Shown here in pieces: positions 1-7,965 of a stretch of DNA of 64,000 nucleotides. Source of the stretch: Granulosicoccus sp045106475 (GTDB lineage: Bacteria; Pseudomonadota; Gammaproteobacteria; Granulosicoccales; Granulosicoccaceae); NCBI GenBank assembly GCA_045106475.1, contig JBGCEO010000019.1:56469-120468 (forward strand), read 5' to 3'. The notes under the pieces were generated by a model. That model did no database searches and had not been told where the DNA came from. It was given only the letters and a program-made list of their open reading frames with translations. A program made the translations under genes and the position numbers. Position 1 is the first letter of the stretch. Every line of letters begins with the position of its first letter.

Positions 1-53
1 CCACCAAGCAGAAGTACACGCGGTGCGTTATCGCGTCCGCACAGGCTTTGCAT
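1..53 (-). CDS. Possible N-terminal fragment of a gene running off the left edge
   Basis: On the minus strand an ATG at 53 opens a frame reading MQSLCGRDNAPRVLLLGG that stays open to the edge. The RVLLLGG stretch resembles the first beta strand and glycine turn of a Rossmann-type enzyme; precorrin-6A reductases (CobK/CbiJ) begin this way, but 17 residues cannot decide it. A GTG nine bases upstream is an alternative start, and no clear ribosome binding site is visible. It would lie downstream of tctA on the same strand. It may be a chance frame. Confidence 0.25.
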   Translation of the reverse strand, partial: MQSLCGRDNAPRVLLLG

Positions 54-145
54 ATGCTGCACTGTAAGGCGAGATGTTTTTAATCGTCGTTCGGTTAAAT
101 TGGCCGTGGCTATGTTCAACTGGGTGTCTCGGAAAACAGTTATCG

Positions 146-1636
146 TCAGACTCGGGGTTTGGTGCTGATGATTCCGCGGAAGAACGGGAATGCCAACGCA
201 ACAATTGCCGTCAAAGTCAATACCAGTGCAATCGGGCTGCCAGTGAAGAATGCCTGAAAGCTGCCATCAGTGAGAATCAACCCCTGTCGTAAGGTTAATT
301 CAAGGGTGGGGCCGAGTACCATGCCAATGACAAGTGGTGCCATCGGAAAGCCCTGTCGTCGCAATATAAACCCGAAGACGCCAGCACCGCCAAGTACAAG
401 CAAATCAAACGGGTTTCCACGGACAAAATAAATACCAACGGCACATAGGATAACGATTGCCGTCATCATAAACGCTTCGCGCATGCGAAGTATTGGAGCT
501 GCCACTCGGGATAGTAAAAGCCCTAAAGGCAACAACAGTATGTTTATCAAAAAGAAGCCGGCAAAAATAGCTGCAATCAATGTGGGGTTGTCTTCTACCA
601 ATTTAGGCCCGGGCGTAATGCCATGTAAGGTAAGTGTTGCAAGCATTACTGCTGTTATAGCATCTCCTGGAATGCCGAGAGCCATTGTGGGAACCAATGC
701 CCCGCCTGTTACCGCGTTGTTTGCCGCTTCCGATGAGACAATGCCGTCGGGTTCACCTTTGCCAAAATTGTCCTTGTTTGGTGAGGATCGACGACCTTCT
801 GCGTAGGAAATAAATGCAGCAGTGGCCGCACCTGTGCCGGGCAGAACCCCGATCACGTTGCCTATCAGGACAGATTTTCCGAGGTTACGATAGCGGCCTT
901 TCCACATTGCCCTGCTAGGTAACTTAACCCCATTGAATTGTACTAATTCTGAAACGGTTCTAATTGGCGCACTAGCCCGCATTAGAACTTCTGATAAAGC
1001 AAAAACACCAATAACCACAGCTAGCAAATTGAAGCCTGCGAAGAGTTGCCAGTTACCGAAGGTAAATCGCATTTCGCCGAGAATTGGATCGCCACCTACT
1101 GTAGACAGAAAGATACCGATCATACCGGCTGTTAAGCCTTTAACAACGGAGCCTGTGGATACTGAAACAATGCAAGTCATTCCAAGCAAGACGAGTGCAA
1201 ATGTTTCTATCGGCCCGAACTGTAATGCAAAAGCTGCCAGTTGTGGAGCTGCAAAAATTAATACAACTGCCGATACCAATCCACCGACGACCGAGGCGAC
1301 AGTTGCCCAGCCTAGTGCGAGCCCGGCATCCCCACGTTGAGCCATTGGATAACCATCGAGACAGGTTGCCGCCGATTGAGGTGTGCCAGGGGTGTTGATC
1401 AAGATGGCCGCTATCGACCCACCGTATACTGAGCCCGCGTACACCGCTAGCAATAGTAAGACTGCCGGCGCTTGGCCCATGGTTAACGTAAAAGGAAGCA
1501 CTATTGCAACAGCCACTGTTGAACCGATGCCTGGCATGGCGCCAAGTACAATGCCCAGAACAGTACCTAATACGAGAACCAGCAACCCTTCAAGGCTGAA
1601 TAGAATCGTGATCGCTTCTGGCAACGATGAGAGCAA
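146..1636 (-). CDS. tctA: TctA: large permease subunit of a tripartite tricarboxylate transporter
   Basis: This is the large multi-pass inner-membrane subunit of a TTT-family transporter, which takes up carboxylates delivered by a periplasmic TctC protein. At 496 residues it has normal family length. The family signature is clear: a glycine-rich first loop, GAMPGIGST, at residues 32-40 followed by LPFT, and YGGSIAAILINTPGTP at about 71-86. The chain is hydrophobic throughout, consistent with about a dozen membrane segments. The start is TTG at 1636, chosen because AGGAAAG lies just upstream and it sits 9 bases after the tctB stop. The gene is last of tctC-tctB-tctA. The substrate (citrate, tartrate or another carboxylate) cannot be read from the sequence. 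Confidence 0.95.
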   Translation of the reverse strand: MLSSLPEAITILFSLEGLLVLVLGTVLGIVLGAMPGIGSTVAVAIVLPFTLTMGQAPAVLLLLAVYAGSVYGGSIAAILINTPGTPQSAATCLDGYPMAQRGDAGLALGWATVASVVGGLVSAVVLIFAAPQLAAFALQFGPIETFALVLLGMTCIVSVSTGSVVKGLTAGMIGIFLSTVGGDPILGEMRFTFGNWQLFAGFNLLAVVIGVFALSEVLMRASAPIRTVSELVQFNGVKLPSRAMWKGRYRNLGKSVLIGNVIGVLPGTGAATAAFISYAEGRRSSPNKDNFGKGEPDGIVSSEAANNAVTGGALVPTMALGIPGDAITAVMLATLTLHGITPGPKLVEDNPTLIAAIFAGFFLINILLLPLGLLLSRVAAPILRMREAFMMTAIVILCAVGIYFVRGNPFDLLVLGGAGVFGFILRRQGFPMAPLVIGMVLGPTLELTLRQGLILTDGSFQAFFTGSPIALVLTLTAIVALAFPFFRGIISTKPRV

Positions 1637-1645
1637 TTTGCTTTC

Positions 1646-2110
1646 CTAAAAGAGATGCGTAAAGCGGGAGGTGGGCAATGGCATACCGAGCGTGTGATTG
1701 AATAGTAATACCAACGCTCCGGGAACAGCCAAAGCAAACAACGCGACTGTAAGTGGATTTCGGATACCAAAAGTAGGAAGGCAAACCAACGCAAAGCAAA
1801 CGGAAGGTAGAAAGAATCCTTCTGTGGCGATGGTATTGGTGTAGATGAGCGATGCGCTCAGGATGATTCCGATCCTCAACCAACTTGCCACTGGCGTTGT
1901 GTCGATGTTTTGCCGAAGTGACTGTACAAGGCCGATGATGGCCAAGCCCATCCATAGGATCAGAATAATGCGGGGGAAAAACATGGGTGACTGACCTAGG
2001 TCAATCGGTGTAAAGGTTTGTGTAAAAGTCGTGGCGAATAATGCTGCTGCAATAAACAGCAGTGCAACTTGCACTAACACACGTTCTTTGAGAACTGGCT
2101 TAATTTGCAT
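1646..2110 (-). CDS. tctB: TctB: small permease subunit of a tripartite tricarboxylate transporter
   Basis: A 154-residue hydrophobic protein with about four predicted membrane helices, the size and topology of TctB. The family is poorly conserved, so the assignment rests mainly on its position between tctC and tctA on the same strand. The N-terminus (MQIKPVLKERV) is basic and cytosolic, followed by a membrane helix at about residues 13-30. A central run ending before TNTIATEGFFLPS probably forms the middle helix pair. It is 9 bases upstream of tctA and 71 bases downstream of tctC, with an imperfect hairpin in that gap. Confidence 0.9.
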   Translation of the reverse strand: MQIKPVLKERVLVQVALLFIAAALFATTFTQTFTPIDLGQSPMFFPRIILILWMGLAIIGLVQSLRQNIDTTPVASWLRIGIILSASLIYTNTIATEGFFLPSVCFALVCLPTFGIRNPLTVALFALAVPGALVLLFNHTLGMPLPTSRFTHLF

Positions 2111-2128
2111 GGTTAGTCTCGGCCGTAT

Positions 2129-2170
2129 TTAGCTACCAACCTGCGGGCTTGGCCACAGATTGGTAACTAA
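2129..2170 (-). other. Intercistronic imperfect hairpin between tctC and tctB
   Basis: Two 11-base arms, TTAGTTACCAA and TTGGTAGCTAA as read on the minus strand, pair with one mismatch around a 20-base loop. It lies just after the tctC stop. Hairpins here commonly protect the binding-protein mRNA or reduce transcription into the permease genes. No U-tract follows. The arms also contain TTGGTA/TACCAA, the half-site of the operator at 3152-3173, so a second regulator contact is possible. Confidence 0.4.
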
Positions 2171-2181
2171 GGCCTGTGTTG

Positions 2182-3132
2182 CTACAGACCTGCAGCTTCT
2201 ATTAATGCCGCATTGGCTTCATACTGAGCGCGATAAAAAGCATCAAACTCCGCTGCACCACGGTAGTTGATAACCGTGCCGGAATTGCTTGCAAATTCCT
2301 TGAATCCATCTGATGCAACAGCGGTTTCGCAAGCTGCTTCAAGTTTTGCAGTAACGTCGGCTTCTAAACCTGCGGGTGCGAATAGACCGCCCCACAAGTA
2401 AAGCTCGTTTAATGGTGCTTCGATTCCGACTTCTGTAGCTGTTGGCACATCAGGAAAACTTTCAATACGATCTGCATTGAAGACCACGAGAGGTCGAAAA
2501 TCGCCACGTTTCATGAGTAGTTCGGTGTCGCCAAAGAACTGAATATTTCCGGCAGTCAGTTCTTTGATTGCCGGGCCGGAACCTTGAAATGGCAGGTGCT
2601 TAACTTTGTCAATAATGCCCAGGCCGGCAAATGCAGACACCATCGAGAGATGGGTAATTGCCCCTGGGCCTGAAGAACCGAACACATACTTCCCCGGTTC
2701 TGCATTGACGGCCGCAACAACGTCATCCATTGTTTTAAAAGGGCTGTCGTTGCTGACGAAGAGCATTGTGGGAGATGCAGCGATCGAGCAAATCGGGGTC
2801 CAACTGTCCAGCCCGTACGGCACGTTTTTGATTTGTGGCTGGATTGTCGACACGGTCACAGACATATAGGCCATTTGATAACCGTCTGCGCGCTGGCCTT
2901 GTAAAGCAGAGGCGGCCACAGTTCCAGACCCGCCGGCCATGTTTGAAACGAAAGCATCGGACCCGATTGCTGCGGCGAAATGTGGGGCCAATCCTCGTAG
3001 TAAAAGATCAGTGCCTCCGCCTGCGTTAAAGGGTGCGATCAGGTTGATGGGTCTTTCGGGGAAATCGGCATTTGCGGAACTGATCATTAGAGCAGCGCCA
3101 ATTGCTACACCCAACATGCACTTTATTTTCAT
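2182..3132 (-). CDS. tctC: TctC: periplasmic tricarboxylate-binding receptor (Bug family)
   Basis: A periplasmic solute receptor of 316 residues, usual for the family. An N-terminal signal peptide (MKIKCMLGVAIGAALMISSANA) is followed by mature sequence FPERPINLIAPFNAGGGTD, the hallmark Bug/TctC start (P-x-I, then a PF/AGGxxD loop that binds the carboxylate). Further on, GPGAITHLSM and LPFQGSGPAIKELTAGNIQF match the family's second lobe. A strong ribosome binding site, GGAGGAG, sits 4 bases before the ATG. First gene of tctCBA, divergent from the LacI-type regulator and probably controlled by it. The ligand is unknown. Confidence 0.95.
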   Translation of the reverse strand: MKIKCMLGVAIGAALMISSANADFPERPINLIAPFNAGGGTDLLLRGLAPHFAAAIGSDAFVSNMAGGSGTVAASALQGQRADGYQMAYMSVTVSTIQPQIKNVPYGLDSWTPICSIAASPTMLFVSNDSPFKTMDDVVAAVNAEPGKYVFGSSGPGAITHLSMVSAFAGLGIIDKVKHLPFQGSGPAIKELTAGNIQFFGDTELLMKRGDFRPLVVFNADRIESFPDVPTATEVGIEAPLNELYLWGGLFAPAGLEADVTAKLEAACETAVASDGFKEFASNSGTVINYRGAAEFDAFYRAQYEANAALIEAAGL

Positions 3133-3151
3133 ATCTCCTCCAGGAAATTGT

Positions 3152-3173
3152 AAATTGGTAGCGTTACCAATTT
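3152..3173. promoter_or_regulatory. LacI-family operator in the tctC/regulator intergenic region
   Basis: A 22-base near-perfect inverted repeat whose core reads TTGGTAGCGTTACCAA: nine outer bases on each side are complementary and the central CG is symmetric. A palindrome with central CG is the classical form of LacI/GntR-type operators. It lies directly upstream of tctC (start 3132) and 66 bases before the regulator gene at 3239, so the regulator probably controls the transporter and perhaps itself. Confidence 0.75.
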
Positions 3174-3238
3174 GTGATAAAACGTACCACTCTATTCATA
3201 ATCGTGTCAAATACAGGTGAGTTTGATGAGCCCCTAAT

Positions 3239-4261
3239 ATGAAATCCACTAGTACTCGACGTGCAGACAGTCATTGTCGCGTTACATTAAAAGACGTTGC
3301 CCGATTGGCTGAAGTATCCGAGATATCAGTCTCTCGGGTGATGCGTGATGCACCTAATATTTCAGAAAAGCTGCGTAATAAAGTCATGTTGGCAGCCAAC
3401 TCCCTGGGCTACACCCCTAACCGGGTGGCAGGTGCGCTTAAAAATAACAACAGCAAGTTGGTGGCCGTCGTTTTGCCGTCGATGAGTAATGAAGTTTTCC
3501 CGCAGGTGCTAAATGGGATAGAAACAGTTCTGGCGCAACATGGTCTGAATGCAGTCTTGGGTTTGAGTGAATATGATTCTGAGCGTGAGCTGCGTGTTAT
3601 CCGTGAGCTGTTGTCGTGGTCCCCAATGGGTATTGTGTTAACCGGCCTGCACCACGATGAGACCGTTGCAAAAATGATTGCACAGCAGAATATTCCTGTC
3701 GTGCAAATTATGGATATTGACGGTGAAGCAATCCAGTCGGCTGTTGGAATATCGCATTCGAAAGCTGCACAAGCAGCAGCGGATTATCTGGTAAAGAAAG
3801 GATATAAAAAACCGGCTTACATCGGAGCTTGGAGTGAGCGACCCGTCCGATCTCGAACCAGACGTCTGGCATTTGAAGCGCGTCTTGAAGTTCTAGGGGT
3901 GCCGCTTGTTTCGCACAAAATAGCAAATGAACGCTCCTCCGCTTTGGTCGGTGCACAAACCACTACAGATTTGTTGTCAGAGCATCCGGATTTAGACTGT
4001 ATTTTTTATGCAAACGATGACCTGGCACTAGGCGGACTTTTCCATGCAATGAAGGCTGGGATGTCAATCCCCGATGAGCTTGCAATATTGGGATTCAATG
4101 GACTGCAAATTGGTCGGGCAACACCTATCCAACTGTCAAGTGTGGAAACTCCTCGATTCGAAATGGGAACGCGGGCTGCCGAGCTTTTATTGGCGTTAGA
4201 AACCGAAGGTTCACAGATAATCGATCTTGATTTTAAAATATTCTCGGGAGGGAGCACTTGA
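3239..4261 (+). CDS. LacI/GntR-type transcriptional regulator of the tct operon
   Basis: A DNA-binding repressor of 340 residues, normal for LacI-family proteins. The N-terminal helix-turn-helix (about 16-62) reads VTLKDVARLAEVSEISVSRV, followed by the hinge helix around NRVAGALKN. The remainder is a periplasmic-binding-protein-like sensor domain (LVAVVLPSMSNEVFPQVLNG through AILGFNG). The overall pattern is closest to GntR/IdnR-type LacI members, which respond to sugar acids or carboxylates. It is divergent from tctCBA with a matching palindromic operator between them. No strong ribosome binding site precedes the ATG. The inducer is probably the transporter's substrate, which is inference. 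Confidence 0.9.
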   Translation: MKSTSTRRADSHCRVTLKDVARLAEVSEISVSRVMRDAPNISEKLRNKVMLAANSLGYTPNRVAGALKNNNSKLVAVVLPSMSNEVFPQVLNGIETVLAQHGLNAVLGLSEYDSERELRVIRELLSWSPMGIVLTGLHHDETVAKMIAQQNIPVVQIMDIDGEAIQSAVGISHSKAAQAAADYLVKKGYKKPAYIGAWSERPVRSRTRRLAFEARLEVLGVPLVSHKIANERSSALVGAQTTTDLLSEHPDLDCIFYANDDLALGGLFHAMKAGMSIPDELAILGFNGLQIGRATPIQLSSVETPRFEMGTRAAELLLALETEGSQIIDLDFKIFSGGST

Positions 4262-4394
4262 CAATGACAATGGCCCAGCTCGAATCGTTGCGTTAATTTG
4301 TGGCCCTGATTGCCGCCGGTATTGCGTTATGTCCATGCGATTGCGACTACTGTGCCTAAGCAATGATTGGCAATACTATGCTAGGCTTAAGCCT

Positions 4395-4503
4395 CTTGAC
4401 GGGGTGCTGGAGACCACAATACGGTCAACGGCTGAGATGTAGCGCGACTAGTGTCGGCACGATCCCGCTGAACCTGATGCGGGTAATGCCGACGAAGGGA
4501 TCA
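4395..4503 (+). promoter_or_regulatory. TPP riboswitch (thi box)
   Basis: This stretch has the conserved TPP-aptamer elements in order: GGGGTGC at 4401, CTGAGA at 4432-4437 (pyrimidine-sensing J3-2), then CTGAACCTGATGCGGGTAA and TGCCGACGAAGGGA, ending at about 4501. It lies upstream of the thiD-led thiamin operon on the same strand. When thiamin pyrophosphate is plentiful the aptamer should reduce expression of the operon. No clean terminator with a U-tract follows before the first start, so control may be translational or through a structure that was not resolved. Confidence 0.95.
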
Positions 4504-4577
4504 AGTTAGCGATGTAATATTTTACTCCGTCGCACTATTTGAGTCCTCTCGGTACGCCTCGACTGAGACTGTTTATT

Positions 4578-5423
4578 GTGACTCAAGCAACACCATCCTC
4601 CAAGTCCTCAACATCCCATAAAAGTCGTGCTCCGGTTGCCATGACGATTGCCGGTTCGGATTCAGGTGGTGGTGCGGGAATTCAGGCAGATCTCAAAACG
4701 TTCAGTGCTTTGGGCGTCTATGGTGCAAGTACCATTACGGCCTTAACTGCTCAAAACACCCAGACGGTTCAGGGCATTCATGATGTACCGCCAGAGTTTG
4801 TCGTTAATCAACTCGAGACGGTACTCGCAGATATTCAGGTTGATGCAATCAAAATCGGCATGCTGTCATCCGTGCCAATCATCCAAGCAGTTTCCAGTGT
4901 TCTTGGAAAATACTCCGAAATACCTATTGTACTCGACCCGGTCATGGTGGCTAAAAGCGGAGATCGTCTGCTTGGCCAGGATGCACACGAGGCAGTTGTA
5001 GAGCAACTTTTCCCGCTTGCACGCTTATTAACACCTAATGTGCCGGAGGCTGCAATCCTGACAGGAAAAGACAGCGCAGAATCCGAGGCTGAAATGATTG
5101 CCCAAGCGACCGTTTTGAGCAAATTGGGCAGCAATGCCGTGCTGATGAAAGGTGGACATTTGTCAGGAGAAATTTGTGAAGATGTTCTGTTTATAGATGG
5201 AGACATTCATCGATACTCTCATCCTCGCGTGCATACTGGTAATACGCATGGCACTGGCTGCACGTTGTCTTCGGCGATTACAGCTTACCTTGCAAAAGGC
5301 TGCGAGTTGCCAGATGCCGTTCAACAAGCATCGGATTATTTGCACCAGGCAATCTTAGCGGCCGATAGTTTGAATGTTGGCCAAGGGCACGGCCCCGTGC
5401 ACCATTTTCATAAGCAGTGGTGA
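4578..5423 (+). CDS. thiD: ThiD: hydroxymethylpyrimidine / phosphomethylpyrimidine kinase
   Basis: Phosphorylates 4-amino-5-hydroxymethyl-2-methylpyrimidine (HMP) and then HMP-phosphate, giving the pyrimidine half of thiamin. A ribokinase-fold protein: TIAGSDSGGGAGIQADLKTF near the N-terminus, DPVMVAKSGD mid-protein, LTPNVPEAAILTGK, and the C-terminal anion hole/catalytic motif NTHGTGCTLSSAI. It ends in GQGHGPVHHFHKQW, as E. coli ThiD does. The start is uncertain: GTG 4578 is used, TTG 4539 would add 13 residues, and ATG 4641 is closest to the usual N-terminus. None has a good ribosome binding site. First gene after the TPP riboswitch; its stop overlaps the next start (TGATG). Confidence 0.93.
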   Translation: MTQATPSSKSSTSHKSRAPVAMTIAGSDSGGGAGIQADLKTFSALGVYGASTITALTAQNTQTVQGIHDVPPEFVVNQLETVLADIQVDAIKIGMLSSVPIIQAVSSVLGKYSEIPIVLDPVMVAKSGDRLLGQDAHEAVVEQLFPLARLLTPNVPEAAILTGKDSAESEAEMIAQATVLSKLGSNAVLMKGGHLSGEICEDVLFIDGDIHRYSHPRVHTGNTHGTGCTLSSAITAYLAKGCELPDAVQQASDYLHQAILAADSLNVGQGHGPVHHFHKQW

Positions 5424-6211
5424 TGGGTTTGCCTCAGCTCCAACCTGACATTAGTGAGTTGAACAGCCCTGGCATTGTTCTGGACAACGTCAGTCTATGC
5501 CTTCAAAGTCACAAGGTTTTCGAATCCTTATCGATTAGCTTTGCGGCTCAGCAGTGTCACTGTGTTTTGGGCAGAAGTGGTGTAGGCAAATCAAGTTTGT
5601 TGAATGTTCTATCCGGTTCTGCAGTTATAGAATCGGGAACGGCTCGCGCTACTAACAGCAAGCAGCTGGGCGATCAAATAGCATACATGTTCCAGGACGA
5701 TGGTCTATTACCCTGGTTGACTGTTCTTGATAATGTACAACTAGGCCTTCGATTGCGTGGCGAGATGAGCAGTCACAGTGACGAACGAGCGAGGGAGTTG
5801 CTAGATGCCGTAGACCTTCAGAGCTGGGTTGATCATTATCCTCGTAGTTTGTCGGGTGGAATGCGTCAGCGTGTTGCTCTTGCGCGTACTCTTATGGAAG
5901 AGCGAGCCATCATCCTCATGGATGAACCTTTTTCAAGACTGGATGCCATTACGCGAGATGAATTGCAGGTGCTGGCTTGTGAACTTTTGACGAACCGTAC
6001 TGTAGTTCTTGTTACGCACGATCCTGCCGAAGCACTGCGCATCGGTCATACCGTCACGGTATTACATTCAGCTTTGCCAAGCAAAACAACAGTCATTGCG
6101 CCCAGATCGCAACCTCCGCGCCAACAGACCGATAGTGAAGTGCTGGAGCTGACACCCACATTGTGGAATGCGTTGTCGGCAGATGCGGCTCGCCCGGTAG
6201 AGCGTTTGTGA
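5423..6211 (+). CDS. thiZ: ThiZ-type ATPase of a pyrimidine (HMP precursor) ABC transporter
   Basis: The cytoplasmic ATP-hydrolysing subunit of an ABC importer, about 262 residues. Walker A GRSGVGKSS at about 50-58, Q-loop FQDDGLLPWLTV at about 90, signature LSGGMRQRVALAR at about 143, Walker B IILMDEP at about 164, and H-loop VTHDPAEA. The closest families are nitrate/sulfonate/pyrimidine importers (SsuB/TauB/ThiZ); the thiamin operon context selects ThiZ. The start is ATG 5423, which overlaps the thiD stop and suggests translational coupling; GTG codons at 5417 and 5420 are less likely. Its 3' end overlaps the permease start by four bases (GTGA). Confidence 0.92.
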   Translation: MGLPQLQPDISELNSPGIVLDNVSLCLQSHKVFESLSISFAAQQCHCVLGRSGVGKSSLLNVLSGSAVIESGTARATNSKQLGDQIAYMFQDDGLLPWLTVLDNVQLGLRLRGEMSSHSDERARELLDAVDLQSWVDHYPRSLSGGMRQRVALARTLMEERAIILMDEPFSRLDAITRDELQVLACELLTNRTVVLVTHDPAEALRIGHTVTVLHSALPSKTTVIAPRSQPPRQQTDSEVLELTPTLWNALSADAARPVERL

Positions 6212-6990
6212 GCAAGGTGCAACCGGTTCACCCTTTGGCTGGGATAAAACCAATTCTGTTGGTGATTTTTGCAATTGTTGCTGCATGGCATTTCCTAGTG
6301 CTCATTACGGGTGTGCCCGCATTTATTTTTCCAGCTCCCTGGGATGTTTTAATCACGCTGGTCAGTAAATATGATTATTTTTTAAAGCATGCTCTAACTA
6401 CTGCGATAGAGATCGTCGCCGGGCTTTTTTTGGGGTGTTTGCTGGGGATTGTTAGCGCGCTTGTTCTTCTTTGTTTTAAAAGTAGCCGACGATGGGTTTT
6501 GCCGCTGATGGTTGTCAGCCAGTCGATACCCGTCTTTGCGCTAGCGCCTTTGTTGACGTTATGGCTTGGATATGGAATGAGTTCTAAGATCGCCATGGCT
6601 GTTTTGATTATTTATTTTCCGGTTGTAGCTGCAAGCTATGATGGTCTGCGCCATACCCCGGATGCCATGCTGCAACTTGCCCGATCAATGCATGCTTCTC
6701 CCTGGTCCATCATTCGTCATATCCGATTTCCTGCTGCTATGCCCTCCATAGCATCGGGCATTCGAGTAGCCACTTCGGTGGCCCCGATAGGCGCTGTCAT
6801 TGGAGAATGGGTGGGTTCGAGCCGCGGGCTTGGATTTGTCATGCTCAACGCCAATGGCCGCATGCAAACCGATGAGATGTTTGCGGCATTGCTCTGTCTC
6901 AGCATACTGGCTGTGACTTTGTATTGGATTGTTAATGCCACACTTGAAAAATGTCTTTACTGGCAGGACGAATCTTCTGCTTCTCTTTAA
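6208..6990 (+). CDS. thiX: ThiX-type permease of a pyrimidine (HMP precursor) ABC transporter
   Basis: Inner-membrane channel subunit, about 260 residues, with roughly six membrane helices starting at IKPILLVIFAIVAAWHFLVL. It has the BPD_transp_1 architecture of SsuC/TauC/ThiX proteins. The EAA loop that contacts the ATPase is seen as MLQLARSMHASPWSIIRHIR followed by FPAAMPSIASGIR. The GTG at 6208 overlaps the thiZ stop as GTGA and is preferred; an upstream in-frame ATG at 6163 would place 15 odd residues before the protein. It works with ThiZ and the receptor ThiY to import N-formyl-aminopyrimidine or HMP; the exact substrate is inferred from context. Confidence 0.92.
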   Translation: MSKVQPVHPLAGIKPILLVIFAIVAAWHFLVLITGVPAFIFPAPWDVLITLVSKYDYFLKHALTTAIEIVAGLFLGCLLGIVSALVLLCFKSSRRWVLPLMVVSQSIPVFALAPLLTLWLGYGMSSKIAMAVLIIYFPVVAASYDGLRHTPDAMLQLARSMHASPWSIIRHIRFPAAMPSIASGIRVATSVAPIGAVIGEWVGSSRGLGFVMLNANGRMQTDEMFAALLCLSILAVTLYWIVNATLEKCLYWQDESSASL

Positions 6991-7027
6991 TTTTACGTCA
7001 ACCTTTAAACTGGACTACGTCGCTAAC

Positions 7028-7963
7028 ATGAAAAAACTAATTTGTATTATCGCCATGACGCTGCTTTCATCACCAGCGCTCAGTGCCGATAAGCTCACTG
7101 TATTGCTTGATTGGTTCACTAACCCCGATCATGCACAACTTATCGTTGCACAGGAGCTTGGTTATTTTGAGCAGCTTGATCTCGAAGTCGAGTTGGTGGA
7201 GCCTGCCGATCCGAGCTTACCGCCGAAAATGGTTGCAGCCGGTAAAGCTGACATAGCCATAACTTACCAGCCGCAATTACATGTACAGATCTCTCAGGGC
7301 CTGCCGTTGGTACGTTTTGGTACGTTGGTATCAACCCCCTTGAATTCACTGGTAGTGCTCAAAGACGGGCCCATAAAATCGATTGCCGATCTAGCAGGAA
7401 AGAAGGTCGGGTTTTCGGTAGGTGGTTTTGAAGATGCATTACTCAAGTCCATGCTTGAGACCCATGGTTTGAAGTTGGAAGATGTAGAGCTGATTAACGT
7501 TAACTTTTCCCTGTCTCCATCATTGATCACCGGCCAGGTCGATGCTGTTATCGGCGCTTATCGTAATTTTGAATTGAATCAAATGGACATTGAAGGACAT
7601 CCAGGCAGAGCGTTTTATCCTGAAGAACATGGCGTACCGGTTTTTGACGAACTTATTCTTGTAGCAAACAGCGATCAACGGGATAATCCTGCACTTGGCC
7701 GCTTTATCACAGCGATTGAACAGGCAACAACGTATCTGATTAATCACCCACAGGCCGCCTGGGAGTTATTTAAAAACAGTTCGCCAGATACGCTGGACAA
7801 TGAACTGAATCGTCGCGCATGGATAGATACCTTGCCACGCTTGGCTCTGCGTCCTGCGGCCATGGATGTGAGACGCTATGAAACATTCGCACAGTTTATG
7901 ATAAACCAGGGTTTGATTGATTCTGCTCCTTCAGTAGACAGCTACACCATGGTAGTCAAATAG
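7028..7963 (+). CDS. thiY: ThiY: periplasmic pyrimidine-binding receptor (NMT1/THI5-like)
   Basis: A solute receptor of the NMT1/THI5-like family that delivers a thiamin pyrimidine precursor to ThiXZ. The preferred start, ATG 7028, gives a clean signal peptide (MKKLICIIAMTLLSSPALSA) and about 311 residues. The mature protein begins DKLTVLLDWFTNPDHAQLIVA, the conserved LDWFxNPDH ligand-site motif of ThiY, followed by GYFEQLDLEVELVEPADPS and GKADIAITYQPQL. An earlier in-frame start at 6929 would bury the signal peptide and overlap thiX. Related ThiY proteins bind N-formyl-4-amino-5-aminomethyl-2-methylpyrimidine; that ligand is assumed by homology. tenA starts 2 bases after its stop. Confidence 0.93.
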   Translation: MKKLICIIAMTLLSSPALSADKLTVLLDWFTNPDHAQLIVAQELGYFEQLDLEVELVEPADPSLPPKMVAAGKADIAITYQPQLHVQISQGLPLVRFGTLVSTPLNSLVVLKDGPIKSIADLAGKKVGFSVGGFEDALLKSMLETHGLKLEDVELINVNFSLSPSLITGQVDAVIGAYRNFELNQMDIEGHPGRAFYPEEHGVPVFDELILVANSDQRDNPALGRFITAIEQATTYLINHPQAAWELFKNSSPDTLDNELNRRAWIDTLPRLALRPAAMDVRRYETFAQFMINQGLIDSAPSVDSYTMVVK

Positions 7964-7965
7964 CC

